Below are positions 41,123 to 51,542 of a DNA stretch of 64,000 bases, in pieces (the stretch's first letter is position 1; each line of letters starts with the position of its first letter). The notes beneath the pieces are model-generated. The model saw only the letters and a list, made by a program, of their open reading frames with translations. It was not told the DNA's origin and made no database searches. The stretch lies in NCBI RefSeq assembly GCF_006569185.2, contig NZ_VIGC02000014.1, forward strand, positions 62,001-126,000, given 5' to 3'. The stretch is from Litorilinea aerophila. Its GTDB lineage: Bacteria > Chloroflexota > Anaerolineae > Caldilineales > Caldilineaceae. The position numbers and the translations under genes were made by a program.

Positions 41123-41866
41123 TTACGCCGCCGCCCGCAATCCCGCCCGAATCTGATCCGGCACGTCGGTGATGATGCTGTCCACCCCCAGGGCAGCCAG
41201 ACGGCGGGCCTCCGCCACGTCGTTGACCGTCCAGACGTTGACGGCACAGCCGTGGGCACGGGCATGCTCCATGGTGCCTTCGTTGACCAGGCTGAAGTGG
41301 GGATGGAGCGCTTCGGGCCGGATGATAGGGCTGAGCCAGGCCTGCTGCAGGTAGGGGGGCAACTCTCGGCCGTAGAGCAGCCCCAGGCGCACCCGGGCAT
41401 CGCTCCAGCGCATTTTGATCAGGGAGATGGGGTTGAAGGACGAGACGATCACCTGGTCGTAGAGATTGCGCTGGCGGATCAGGGCGGCCAGCAGATCCAC
41501 CTCATCGCCGCCCATGGGATCCAGGCTTTTGATCTCCACGTTGATCAGGCAGCGGTCGCCCACCAGATCCAGGACGTCGTCCAGGAGGGGAATGCCGGTG
41601 CCGGCAAAGGCGGGGTTGAAGTGGCTGCCCGCGTCCATGCGGGCCAGCTCGGCAGCGGTGAACTCCCGCACCCGTCCATGCGCGCCGGTCGTTTTGTCCA
41701 CCTCGAAGTCATGGATGACCACCAGCCGCCCGTCCTTGCTGCACTGGACGTCTAGCTCGATGCCGTCGCTGCCCAGCTCCAGGGCCCGGGCAAAGGCCGG
41801 CAGGGTGTTTTCGGGTGCCGCCGCGCTGGCACCCCGGTGGGCGAAAATGAGGGGAAGATGGGCCAT
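41123..41866 (-). CDS. Glycerophosphodiester phosphodiesterase
   Basis: 247 residues from ATG 41866, with GAGAGGTG just upstream; the open frame to 41947 overlaps the Mrr gene. Motifs: [45 protein letters not shown] (metal Glu and Asp plus catalytic His) and C-terminal [29 protein letters not shown]. Hydrolyses glycerophosphodiesters to glycerol-3-phosphate and an alcohol. No signal peptide, so cytoplasmic (UgpQ-like). Confidence 0.93.
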   Translation of the reverse strand: MAHLPLIFAHRGASAAAPENTLPAFARALELGSDGIELDVQCSKDGRLVVIHDFEVDKTTGAHGRVREFTAAELARMDAGSHFNPAFAGTGIPLLDDVLDLVGDRCLINVEIKSLDPMGGDEVDLLAALIRQRNLYDQVIVSSFNPISLIKMRWSDARVRLGLLYGRELPPYLQQAWLSPIIRPEALHPHFSLVNEGTMEHARAHGCAVNVWTVNDVAEARRLAALGVDSIITDVPDQIRAGLRAAA

Positions 41867-41870
41867 TGGT

Positions 41871-42548
41871 TCACCTCTCAAGGCTTGCTGGAGAAGCAGG
41901 GATGGAAACCGGTTCGGCCTGGGCCAGCCGAACCAACAGGGGGCCATCGATGAGGCCGATGGGCTTGCCCGCGGCCCACCGGCGGGCCGCTTCGCTGACC
42001 TGACCGGTCGTGACCAGGTAGGCCTGGGCGGCGCCGGCGTGGATCATGGTGCCGTACAGATCCCGCACCACCGCCTCGCCCACGGTACCCCGATAGCGCT
42101 TACACTGGACAACGGCCTGACGGCCTCGTTCGTCGAAGACCAGGATATCGATCCCACCATCGCGCACATCCGGCGTGTTGTGGACCCGGTAACCCTGGCG
42201 GGCAAAGATACGCTGGGCCACGTACTCTTCGAATTCCGAGGGCGAGAGGCGCTGGAGCTGTTCCAGATTGAGGGCCGGCCAGGCCGTGGAACGCCAGCGC
42301 GCCCGCCACCGTTGCAACGTCGTCCGCCAGCCCAGGGCGATGGCCACCCCCAGGCCGATGCAGCCCAGCATCAGCGCCAGGTTGAGCCGGTTCGCCAGGG
42401 GAAAGCGGTCGTGCCAAAGGTGCCAGCCGATCCAGCCGTAGAGCCCACACCAGAGTAGGGTTCCGGCCACCAGGGCGGCAGTCTGACTGTACAGTTGATC
42501 CGGGGGACGCCATTGGGGAGGCCGGAAGTCATAGCTCACGGATGCCAT
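41871..42548 (-). CDS. Membrane-anchored Mrr-type PD-(D/E)XK nuclease
   Basis: 225 residues. Two hydrophobic segments at the N terminus (about 23-43 and 55-73), then a restriction-endonuclease-like domain: '[22 protein letters not shown]', '[23 protein letters not shown]' (catalytic Asp and Q-x-K) and '[32 protein letters not shown]'. This is the Mrr_cat pattern with all catalytic residues. The target-recognition domain of classical Mrr is replaced by the membrane anchor. Starts next to an inverted-repeat element and ends 4 nt before the GDPD gene. Confidence 0.87.
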   Translation of the reverse strand: MASVSYDFRPPQWRPPDQLYSQTAALVAGTLLWCGLYGWIGWHLWHDRFPLANRLNLALMLGCIGLGVAIALGWRTTLQRWRARWRSTAWPALNLEQLQRLSPSEFEEYVAQRIFARQGYRVHNTPDVRDGGIDILVFDERGRQAVVQCKRYRGTVGEAVVRDLYGTMIHAGAAQAYLVTTGQVSEAARRWAAGKPIGLIDGPLLVRLAQAEPVSIPASPASLER

Positions 42549-42573
42549 GAAGCATTCGACGTTGACAGGATGG

Positions 42574-42640
42574 GGTGCGTCCCCCGCGGGACTCAGGGGA
42601 GATTTCCTGCTGCCGCCGCTTTTTTTAGAGGAGACGCACC
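42574..42640. repeat. 67-bp inverted-repeat element (GGTGCGTC family)
   Basis: Ends GGTGCGTCCC (42574) and GACGCACC (to 42640) form an 8-bp inverted repeat. It lies between the Mrr and MIP18 genes. Related termini are at 19.75, 50.48 and 58.53 kb. Confidence 0.65.
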
Positions 42641-42667
42641 AAACCGGATGATTGGGACAATGGAGCT

Positions 42668-43069
42668 TCAGAGGCCCAAGAGGCGGCGAATCAGGCCTTT
42701 TTTCTTGGGCGGCGGGGGAGGAGGCAGCTCAATGGCCAGCTCCGGCTCCGGTTCTGGCTCCTCCAGCAGGCCCAATTCCCGCTGGAGTTCTTCGGTCATG
42801 GCCGCGGGCGTCCACATGGGTTCCCAGACGATGTTGACCTGGACCGCGCTGGCTCCTTTGCTCCGCAGGGTCTGTTCCACGTTTTCGATGATCTGGGGGC
42901 CCATGGGGCAATGGGGCGTGGTCAGGGTCATGGTCACCACCACCCCGTTGCCCTCATCCACCTGAATGTCGTAGACCAATCCCAGGTCGACGATGTTCTG
43001 GTAGATCTCGGGATCGATGACCGCCTTCAAGTACTCGCGGCACAGCTCTGGGGTTAGTTGGTTCTCCAT
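42668..43069 (-). CDS. MIP18 (DUF59) family Fe-S cluster assembly factor
   Basis: 133 residues. Core MIP18 domain (about 5-95): 'LKAVIDPEIYQNIVDLGLVYDIQVDEGNGVVVTMTLTTPHCPMGPQI' with the conserved Cys, and 'VNIVWEPMWTPAAMT'. An unusual tail follows: acidic EEPEPEPELAIE, seven Pro residues, then basic KKKGLIRRLLGL, perhaps a membrane or partner-binding foot. Family members (SufT, PaaD-like) help mature Fe-S proteins. 51 nt after mce, possibly in the same operon. Confidence 0.88.
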   Translation of the reverse strand: MENQLTPELCREYLKAVIDPEIYQNIVDLGLVYDIQVDEGNGVVVTMTLTTPHCPMGPQIIENVEQTLRSKGASAVQVNIVWEPMWTPAAMTEELQRELGLLEEPEPEPELAIELPPPPPPKKKGLIRRLLGL

Positions 43070-43103
43070 GTCAGCTCCTTATGGCTCAACCCCTGTGGGG
43101 TTC

Positions 43104-43139
43104 AGACAGCCATGCCCCTGCTAATGGGCGTGGCTGTCT
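43104..43139 (-). repeat. 14-bp hairpin spanning the mce stop codon
   Basis: AGACAGCCATGCCC/GGGCGTGGCTGTCT (one mismatch) folds over the last codons of mce and the intergenic gap; a second small stem AACCCC/GGGGTT follows at about 43087-43101. There is no U-run, so it may stabilise the mRNA end rather than terminate. Confidence 0.5.
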
Positions 43140-43531
43140 TTCTGCAACAATTCGATCATCACGCCGTGGGCGGCCTTGGGGTGGACGAAGGCCACCAGCC
43201 CGTGGACGCCACGGCGGGGCGTTTCGTCGATCAGGCGCAGGCCCCGTTCCTGCAGGGTCTTCAGGGCCGCCTCAATGTCATCCACCTCATAGCAGACGTG
43301 ATGGGTGCCCTCCCCCCGATTGGCCAGAAAGCGGGCGGTGCCGCTGGTCGTATCCGTCGGGGCGATCAGTTCGATGGTACTGTTGCCACCATCCAGAAAG
43401 GCTGCCTCCACCAGCTGTTCGGGGATGGAGACCCGGCTGAGGAGGGTGAAACCCAACTGCTGGCAGTAGGTCTGGATGCTGGCCTCCAGGTCGTGGACCA
43501 CGATGCCCACATGGTCGAGTCTGCGAAACAT
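43121..43531 (-). CDS. mce: Methylmalonyl-CoA epimerase
   Basis: 136 residues, VOC fold of two beta-alpha-beta3 units. 'LDHVGIVVHDLEASIQTYCQQLGF' with metal His, 'EGTHHVCYEVDDIEAALKTLQERG' and 'VAFVHPKAAHGVMIELLQ' provide the metal ligands. Interconverts the 2R and 2S forms of methylmalonyl-CoA. It starts 3 nt after the mutase, so the two act together in propionyl-CoA metabolism. Confidence 0.95.
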   Translation of the reverse strand: MFRRLDHVGIVVHDLEASIQTYCQQLGFTLLSRVSIPEQLVEAAFLDGGNSTIELIAPTDTTSGTARFLANRGEGTHHVCYEVDDIEAALKTLQERGLRLIDETPRRGVHGLVAFVHPKAAHGVMIELLQKDSHAH

Positions 43532-43533
43532 GG

Positions 43534-45234
<1,701 letters not shown>

Positions 45235-45242
45235 AGCCCCCC

Positions 45243-45872
45243 CTAAATTTCGCTGCGGCCGGCCAGGGCACGTCCCAGGGTCACTTCGTCTGCGTACTCC
45301 AGGTCGCCGCCCATGGGCAGGCCCCGGGCCAGCCGGGTGACCCGGATGCCCAGGGGCTTGATCAGGCGAGCGATGTACATGGCCGTGGCCTCCCCTTCCA
45401 GGTTGGGGTTGGTGGCCAGAAGAACTTCCCGGATGGGCACCCTTCCTTCTCCTTCGGCGCCCGTGGAGCTCGCCTGGATGCGGGCCAGCAGCTCCGCGAT
45501 CTTGAGATCGTCCGGGCCGACCCCTTCCACCGGGGAGATGGCGCCGTGAAGGACGTGGTAGACGCCGTGGTATTCCCGAGTGCGCTCAATGGCCTGCACG
45601 TCCAGGGGCTCTTCCACAATGCAGATCAGGGCATGATCCCGCTGGGGATCGGCGCAGATGGCGCAGGGATCCCGGTCTGCGATGTTGAAGCAGACGCTGC
45701 AGAAGAGGGTGTTGGCCTTCAGCTCCTGCAAGGCCTGGGCCAGGTTGAGCGCAATGGATTCATCGCTGCGCAGCAGGAAATAGGTCAGGCGGCTGGCCGT
45801 CTTGGGACCGATCCCCGGCAGCTGGCTGAAGGCGTCGATCAACTTGGTGATGGGCTCGGCTAGTGGCTGCAT
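45243..45872 (-). CDS. recR: Recombination protein RecR
   Basis: 209 residues. Helix-hairpin-helix region ([24 protein letters not shown]), four-Cys zinc finger ([16 protein letters not shown]), Toprim domain starting [16 protein letters not shown] and ending with [29 protein letters not shown]. With RecF/RecO it loads RecA on gapped DNA. Downstream of dnaX and ybaB, the classic order. It is 35 nt after ybaB and has no obvious Shine-Dalgarno. Confidence 0.97.
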   Translation of the reverse strand: MQPLAEPITKLIDAFSQLPGIGPKTASRLTYFLLRSDESIALNLAQALQELKANTLFCSVCFNIADRDPCAICADPQRDHALICIVEEPLDVQAIERTREYHGVYHVLHGAISPVEGVGPDDLKIAELLARIQASSTGAEGEGRVPIREVLLATNPNLEGEATAMYIARLIKPLGIRVTRLARGLPMGGDLEYADEVTLGRALAGRSEI

Positions 45873-45906
45873 ATGTGTGGCGCGCCCAAAGGGCTCTCCG
45901 TTGATC

Positions 45907-46287
45907 TCAAAGACCCAACCCCGGCGGCAAACCCAGCCCGCCGGTCAGTCCCCCCATGCGTTCTTCCTGGAGATCCTGGGCCTTCTGGAGGACATCGTTG
46001 ACGGCGGTCAGGATCAGGTCCTGCAACATCTCCACATCGTCGGCGTTCACTACCTCCGGATTGATGGTCACGGACCGCAGCCGGGGCTCGCCGGTGGCTA
46101 CGATGGTAACCGCGCCGCCGCCCACGCTCACGGTGAATTCTTCCTCCTGGAGGGCGGCCTGGGTCTTTTCCATCTCCTCCTGCAGCTTCTGCATCTGGGC
46201 CATCAGGTTGCCGAGACCACCACCGCCCATCCCTGGGATGCCGCCGCGGGAGGGACGGGGCCCGCTATGTTTGCGCTTTTTGGCCAT
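45907..46287 (-). CDS. YbaB/EbfC nucleoid-associated protein
   Basis: 126 residues. After a basic, Gly-rich start ([16 protein letters not shown]) comes the core '[53 protein letters not shown]' and '[24 protein letters not shown]', ending in the usual Gly-rich tail. Dimeric DNA-binding tweezer protein. AAAGGAG lies before the ATG. Lies between dnaX and recR as in most bacteria. Confidence 0.95.
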   Translation of the reverse strand: MAKKRKHSGPRPSRGGIPGMGGGGLGNLMAQMQKLQEEMEKTQAALQEEEFTVSVGGGAVTIVATGEPRLRSVTINPEVVNADDVEMLQDLILTAVNDVLQKAQDLQEERMGGLTGGLGLPPGLGL

Positions 46288-46323
46288 GCTTTGCTCCTTT
46301 GGATCGAATTGACGAGTCTGTCC

Positions 46324-47949
<1,626 letters not shown>

Positions 47950-47954
47950 GTTGT

Positions 47955-49280
47955 CTAGTGTAACACTGGCGACAGGCCGTCGGCAAGTGATGGGGTGGAC
48001 AGGGCCAGGTGGATCTCTTCCTGAACCCAGGGATCGGCCTCGGTCTCCAGCGCGGCTGCCAGGAGGGAGCGGGCCTGGCTGTGGGGGTGCCGGGCGGCGA
48101 TGCGGCCCAGGGCCCAGGCCGCGTGCCCCCGGGGGAGGGGCTCTGGATCCTGTAGGGCCTGGCCCAGCGCGGGGATGGCTTCGACCGCGCCCCAGTTGCC
48201 CAGCGCTACGCAGACGTTGCGCAACATGCCGGCCCGCCCCGCCCGCAGGATCGGCGAGTGGCGGAAGTGTTCGGCAAAGGCCGCTGGCTGTAGCCAGTAG
48301 GGGGTCTCCGCCGCGAAGCCTTCCAGCAGGGGCGGCGCGATGCGATCGGCGTGGGCCTCCAGCCCCTTCAGCAACGGCGTCTGTCGGGAGAGGCGGCGGT
48401 TCCAGGGGCACACTTCCTGGCAGATGTCGCAGCCGAAGATGCGATTGCCGAATCGGGCGCGCAGGGCCCGCGGGATCGGCCCCCGGGCTTCAATGGTCCA
48501 GTAGGAGATGCAGCGTTGGGGATCCAGGTGATAGGGCCCCACGAAGGCTGCCGTCGGGCAGGCATCCAGACAGCGGGTGCAACGTCCGCAGGTAGCCACG
48601 ACGGAGCGCTCCGGGGTCTCTGGTGGGGATAGGTACCAGCGGCCGTAGACCTGGTCCGGGGGCAGGCCGGCCATCACCGCCTGGGCAGTGGGCTCGTGGG
48701 GAGGCAGGGCCTGCGGTGGCGGGTCGTAGGTCAGGCGTTCAGGAATCAGCAGGGTGGCCAGAAAGAGCCAGCTGCCATCGCGGGGGTGGATCAGGCAGCA
48801 GTTTTTGCCCATGAAGCCCACCCCGGCCTGTTGGGCCCAATCCCGTTCCAGGACCGGCCCGGTGTCCACCAGGGCTTTGCCCAGGCTGGCGCGGCCTGTT
48901 TGGGTTCGGATGAAGGCATCCAGTTCGTATAGCAGTGGGCGCATGATCTCGTGGTAGTCATCGCCCCAGGCGTAGGAGGCGATGATGCCCCGGCTGGGAT
49001 CGTCCCGCAGGGAGGGTGGCAAGTCGAACTGGTAGTAGTTGACCGTCAGGACCAGCATGGTCTGGAAGGGGGGCGTTTTGGGGGAGGCCAGCAGGGCAGG
49101 TTGGCGCCGCTTCTCCTGGTGGCGCTCCAGATAGGTCATCTCGCCGGCCCGACCTGCTGCCAGCCAGGCCTCGAAGAAATCCGCATGGGGGGCAGTTTGG
49201 ACGGGCAGCGCCCGGCAGTCGTCGAAGCCCAAGCGGCGGGCTTCCCGTTTGATGGCCTGGGTCAGAGAGTCAGTGGGCAT
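47955..49280 (-). CDS. queG: Epoxyqueuosine reductase with C-terminal HEAT repeats
   Basis: 441 residues. N-terminal cobalamin-binding part (VDTGPVLERDWAQQAGVGFMGKNCCLIHP), two [4Fe-4S] motifs CGRCTRCLDACP and CDICQEVCPWN, then a HEAT-like tail (LRNVCVALGNWGAVEAIPALGQALQD; HAAWALGRIAARH). Reduces epoxyqueuosine to queuosine in tRNA, the last step of the pathway. The tail binds tRNA in known structures. Ends 5 nt before the dnaX start. Confidence 0.95.
   Translation of the reverse strand: MPTDSLTQAIKREARRLGFDDCRALPVQTAPHADFFEAWLAAGRAGEMTYLERHQEKRRQPALLASPKTPPFQTMLVLTVNYYQFDLPPSLRDDPSRGIIASYAWGDDYHEIMRPLLYELDAFIRTQTGRASLGKALVDTGPVLERDWAQQAGVGFMGKNCCLIHPRDGSWLFLATLLIPERLTYDPPPQALPPHEPTAQAVMAGLPPDQVYGRWYLSPPETPERSVVATCGRCTRCLDACPTAAFVGPYHLDPQRCISYWTIEARGPIPRALRARFGNRIFGCDICQEVCPWNRRLSRQTPLLKGLEAHADRIAPPLLEGFAAETPYWLQPAAFAEHFRHSPILRAGRAGMLRNVCVALGNWGAVEAIPALGQALQDPEPLPRGHAAWALGRIAARHPHSQARSLLAAALETEADPWVQEEIHLALSTPSLADGLSPVLH
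47957..47962 (-). promoter_or_regulatory. -10 box immediately before dnaX
   Basis: Minus strand TACACT (47962-47957), 7 nt before the dnaX ATG, with TTGCCG 18 nt further upstream as a weak -35. It lies over the queG stop codon. Confidence 0.5.
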
Positions 49281-49316
49281 GGTTCACAGGAGGCAGAGGG
49301 GAGACCAAAAATTCGA

Positions 49317-49345
49317 TTGTACGCCCCATCCTTTTATGATAGAAT
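49317..49345 (+). promoter_or_regulatory. Promoter of the lipoprotein gene
   Basis: TTGTAC (49317-49322), 17-nt spacer, TAGAAT (49340-49345). Leader of about 110-130 nt to the start codon at 49458 or 49479. Divergent from queG. Confidence 0.55.
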
Positions 49346-49478
49346 AGCCACGTACAGCTGGTTTTGCTGCCTTGTACACCCCTTTCTTACCCACACCTTG
49401 TTCGTTCTTTCTTTCACGCGCAGTGGAGGACCAATCCAAACGGAGGAAAAACCACAAATGCAAAAAGGAGATCATCTC

Positions 49479-50462
49479 ATGCGAAGCGGGCGATTGAGTC
49501 TTTTGGCGTTGCTTGCGGTGGCTCTGCTGGTGTTGGCCGGCTGTGGTCCCCGGGCCACCGGGGGGCGTCTGGCAGCGGCAGCCAGCCCGGATCAGGTGGT
49601 CATCGATCTGCCGGCCCTGGTGATCGACATTGACAGCAGTGGTCAGCCCAGCGTGGGGGGGACTCCCCTGGCCCAGTTGGGTAGCCTGGTCAACCAGGAC
49701 CTGGCCGCATTCACGGTCCCGGCCGAATGGGTCGATTACCTGGTGGCCAGCAATATTCAACATATCCAGATCGATAATACGGCCGATGGCCTGCTGATCC
49801 TGGTCAATGGTGAGCCCATCCCCTCCATTGCGTGGGATGGGGAAAAGCTGGTGGCCACGGCGGAAGCCCTGGAAACCTTTGGCGCTGGCGTTGCCCTGCT
49901 GGACAAGCTGCTCCCCATGATTCGCAACCTGGGCATCGGCGTGATTGTGCGCTTCCCCGTGCCCCAGGGTGAAGAGATCATTCCCCTGGTTGTGGAAGAC
50001 AGCGAAGCCGCAGCCGCAGCCCGAGCTGCCCAGGAGGAGTTCCTGTCGGCTGTGGGATCTCCGCCCACCTTCCAGCTGGTGGTCAACTATGCCGCCGACG
50101 GCACCTGGAACCTGGGGGATCTCAGCGAGGCGGATCTGCGGCAGTTGGCGCCCATGCCCTGGGAGATGTTGAACCTGCCCCCCGCCCTGATCCAGGCGGC
50201 CAGTGGGGCCGGCATCCAGGAAATCGGGCTGGCCACCAACAGCGACGGCATCTTCATCTCCCTCAACGGCAAGACGTTGCCCTACATCACCTGGGCTGAT
50301 GGCCGGGTGAACCACATGCTGGAGCTGGCCGGCCAGTTGGGGCTCCTGGAGGGGATTTTGGGCCCGGATCCCAGCAACATGGAAGTGATGATGGATACCG
50401 TCCAAAGCCTGTTGCCGGCGGTGCAGGCCTCCAACGTCAGCATCAAGGTGGTCTTCCCGTAA
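49479..50462 (+). CDS. Hypothetical lipoprotein
   Basis: 327 residues from the ATG at 49479 (AAGGAG about 9 nt upstream); an in-frame ATG at 49458 would add seven residues. Signal peptide MRSGRLSLLALLAVALLVLAGC with lipobox LAGC. The mature protein contains two related halves: 'QHIQIDNTADGLLILVNGEPIPSIAWDGEKL' and 'QEIGLATNSDGIFISLNGKTLPYITWADGRV', each followed by a helical 'LLDKLLPMIRNLGIGVIVRFP / LLEGILG...LLPAVQASNVSIKVVFP', so an internal duplication. Surface-exposed, function unknown. Confidence 0.8.
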   Translation: MRSGRLSLLALLAVALLVLAGCGPRATGGRLAAAASPDQVVIDLPALVIDIDSSGQPSVGGTPLAQLGSLVNQDLAAFTVPAEWVDYLVASNIQHIQIDNTADGLLILVNGEPIPSIAWDGEKLVATAEALETFGAGVALLDKLLPMIRNLGIGVIVRFPVPQGEEIIPLVVEDSEAAAAARAAQEEFLSAVGSPPTFQLVVNYAADGTWNLGDLSEADLRQLAPMPWEMLNLPPALIQAASGAGIQEIGLATNSDGIFISLNGKTLPYITWADGRVNHMLELAGQLGLLEGILGPDPSNMEVMMDTVQSLLPAVQASNVSIKVVFP

Positions 50463-50479
50463 AGTGAATCTGCACTTAT

Positions 50480-50535
50480 CCAGGTGTGTCCCCCTGGGGG
50501 GATGGCCCCCCGTACCCGCCAGGGGACGCACCTGG
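50480..50535. repeat. 56-bp inverted-repeat element (GGTGCGTC family)
   Basis: Ends CCAGGTGTGTCCCC and GGGGACGCACCTGG pair over 14 bp with one mismatch; the middle holds another GGGGGG/CCCCCC stem. It lies between convergent genes and may help end transcription, although no U-run follows. Confidence 0.7.
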
Positions 50536-50559
50536 CTCCAGGGAAACGTCTGGTCACCC

Positions 50560-51030
50560 TCAACCGGCCAGGAGCGCCCAGAGCCGGGGGCCGAACAGAA
50601 AACCGGCAACGCCCAGGCTGGCCATCACCGCAATCAACAGGGCGCCGGCAGCAGCGTCCTTGGCAATCCGGGCCAGGGGATGGTATTGGGGCGACACCAG
50701 GTCCACCACCGTTTCCACTGCCGTGTTCATGGCCTCCAGGGCCAGGATCAGCCCGAAGGTCAACGTCAGCAGGGCCCACTCCACCAGGCGGATGCGGAAC
50801 CATACGCCGGCGATGACCACGACCACCACAGCCGCCACCTCGATCCACGCATTGGGCTGGGTACGCAGGGTGTAGCGGACGCCAGCCACTGCCGCCTGTA
50901 GACTCTGCCAGCGCCCCTGCAGGAAGCTCCCCACAGCTGGATCTACCCTGACAGCCGCCAGGGTTCCCTCCTGTTGGCGGCGATTTTGGGATGTCCTCAA
51001 GGCCTCAGCCTCCACTTTCCATCTCGTCAT
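50560..51030 (-). CDS. Undecaprenol/diacylglycerol kinase (DgkA family)
   Basis: 156 residues with a 40-residue soluble start, then three membrane helices. Family signature EAMNTAVETVVDLVSPQYHPLARIAKDAAAGALLI is complete, with the catalytic Glu and Asn. In most non-proteobacteria this is undecaprenol kinase, which recycles the lipid carrier of cell-wall synthesis. Overlaps the ybeY 3' end by 26 nt; last gene of the yqeY-pgpH-ybeY-dgkA run. Confidence 0.92.
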   Translation of the reverse strand: MTRWKVEAEALRTSQNRRQQEGTLAAVRVDPAVGSFLQGRWQSLQAAVAGVRYTLRTQPNAWIEVAAVVVVVIAGVWFRIRLVEWALLTLTFGLILALEAMNTAVETVVDLVSPQYHPLARIAKDAAAGALLIAVMASLGVAGFLFGPRLWALLAG

Positions 51031-51532
51031 AGCGTGCCCCCAGATCCTTCTCTCCCAGCAGGGCCAACACTGCCCGCTGGGCTGCCCACATGGCCGCCTT
51101 TTCCTCGGGCGTGCCGTGGTCGTAGCCCAACAGGTGCAGTGTACCGTGGACCGTCAGCAGGCGCAATTCAGAGCCCAGGGGTGTCTGATAGTGGGCGGCC
51201 TGCCGGGCCGCGTAGGGGAGGGCGATGACAATATCGCCCAAATAGTGGGCCAGCTCTGAAGCCAGCTCTGGGGGGAGCGCCAGCCCATCTTCCTCTCCCT
51301 GGCTGGGAAAGCTCAGCACATCGGTCGGCGCGTCCACGCCCCGGAAGGTCCGGTTTAGTTCCTGGATCACCTCGTCCCCGGTGATGACCAGGGTCAGGCT
51401 GGCCGTGGCCACCCCCTCATGCTGCAGGGTGGCCTGGACGGCTGCCGTCAGGTCTTCCGGATCTACCTGCCCGGCATAGGGCTCGTCGACCTGGACCTCA
51501 ATCTGATAAGCTGGATCGGCGGGGTGGTTCAT
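51005..51532 (-). CDS. ybeY: Endoribonuclease YbeY
   Basis: 175 residues from ATG 51532; the longer frame to 51640 overlaps pgpH and is rejected. Zinc motif HGTLHLLGYDH is intact. Also 'LNRTFRGVDAPTDVLSFP' and 'LGDIVIALPYAARQA', both family-typical. Single-strand RNase for 16S rRNA 3' maturation and ribosome quality control. Starts 10 nt after pgpH. Confidence 0.96.
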   Translation of the reverse strand: MNHPADPAYQIEVQVDEPYAGQVDPEDLTAAVQATLQHEGVATASLTLVITGDEVIQELNRTFRGVDAPTDVLSFPSQGEEDGLALPPELASELAHYLGDIVIALPYAARQAAHYQTPLGSELRLLTVHGTLHLLGYDHGTPEEKAAMWAAQRAVLALLGEKDLGARYDEMESGG

Positions 51533-51542
51533 GGGCAGATGG

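Noticed and set aside
46288-46323. SRP (4.5S) RNA gene near dnaX/ybaB, a common location
   Set aside because: The gaps around dnaX, ybaB and recR are under 40 nt; no room and no SRP hairpin.
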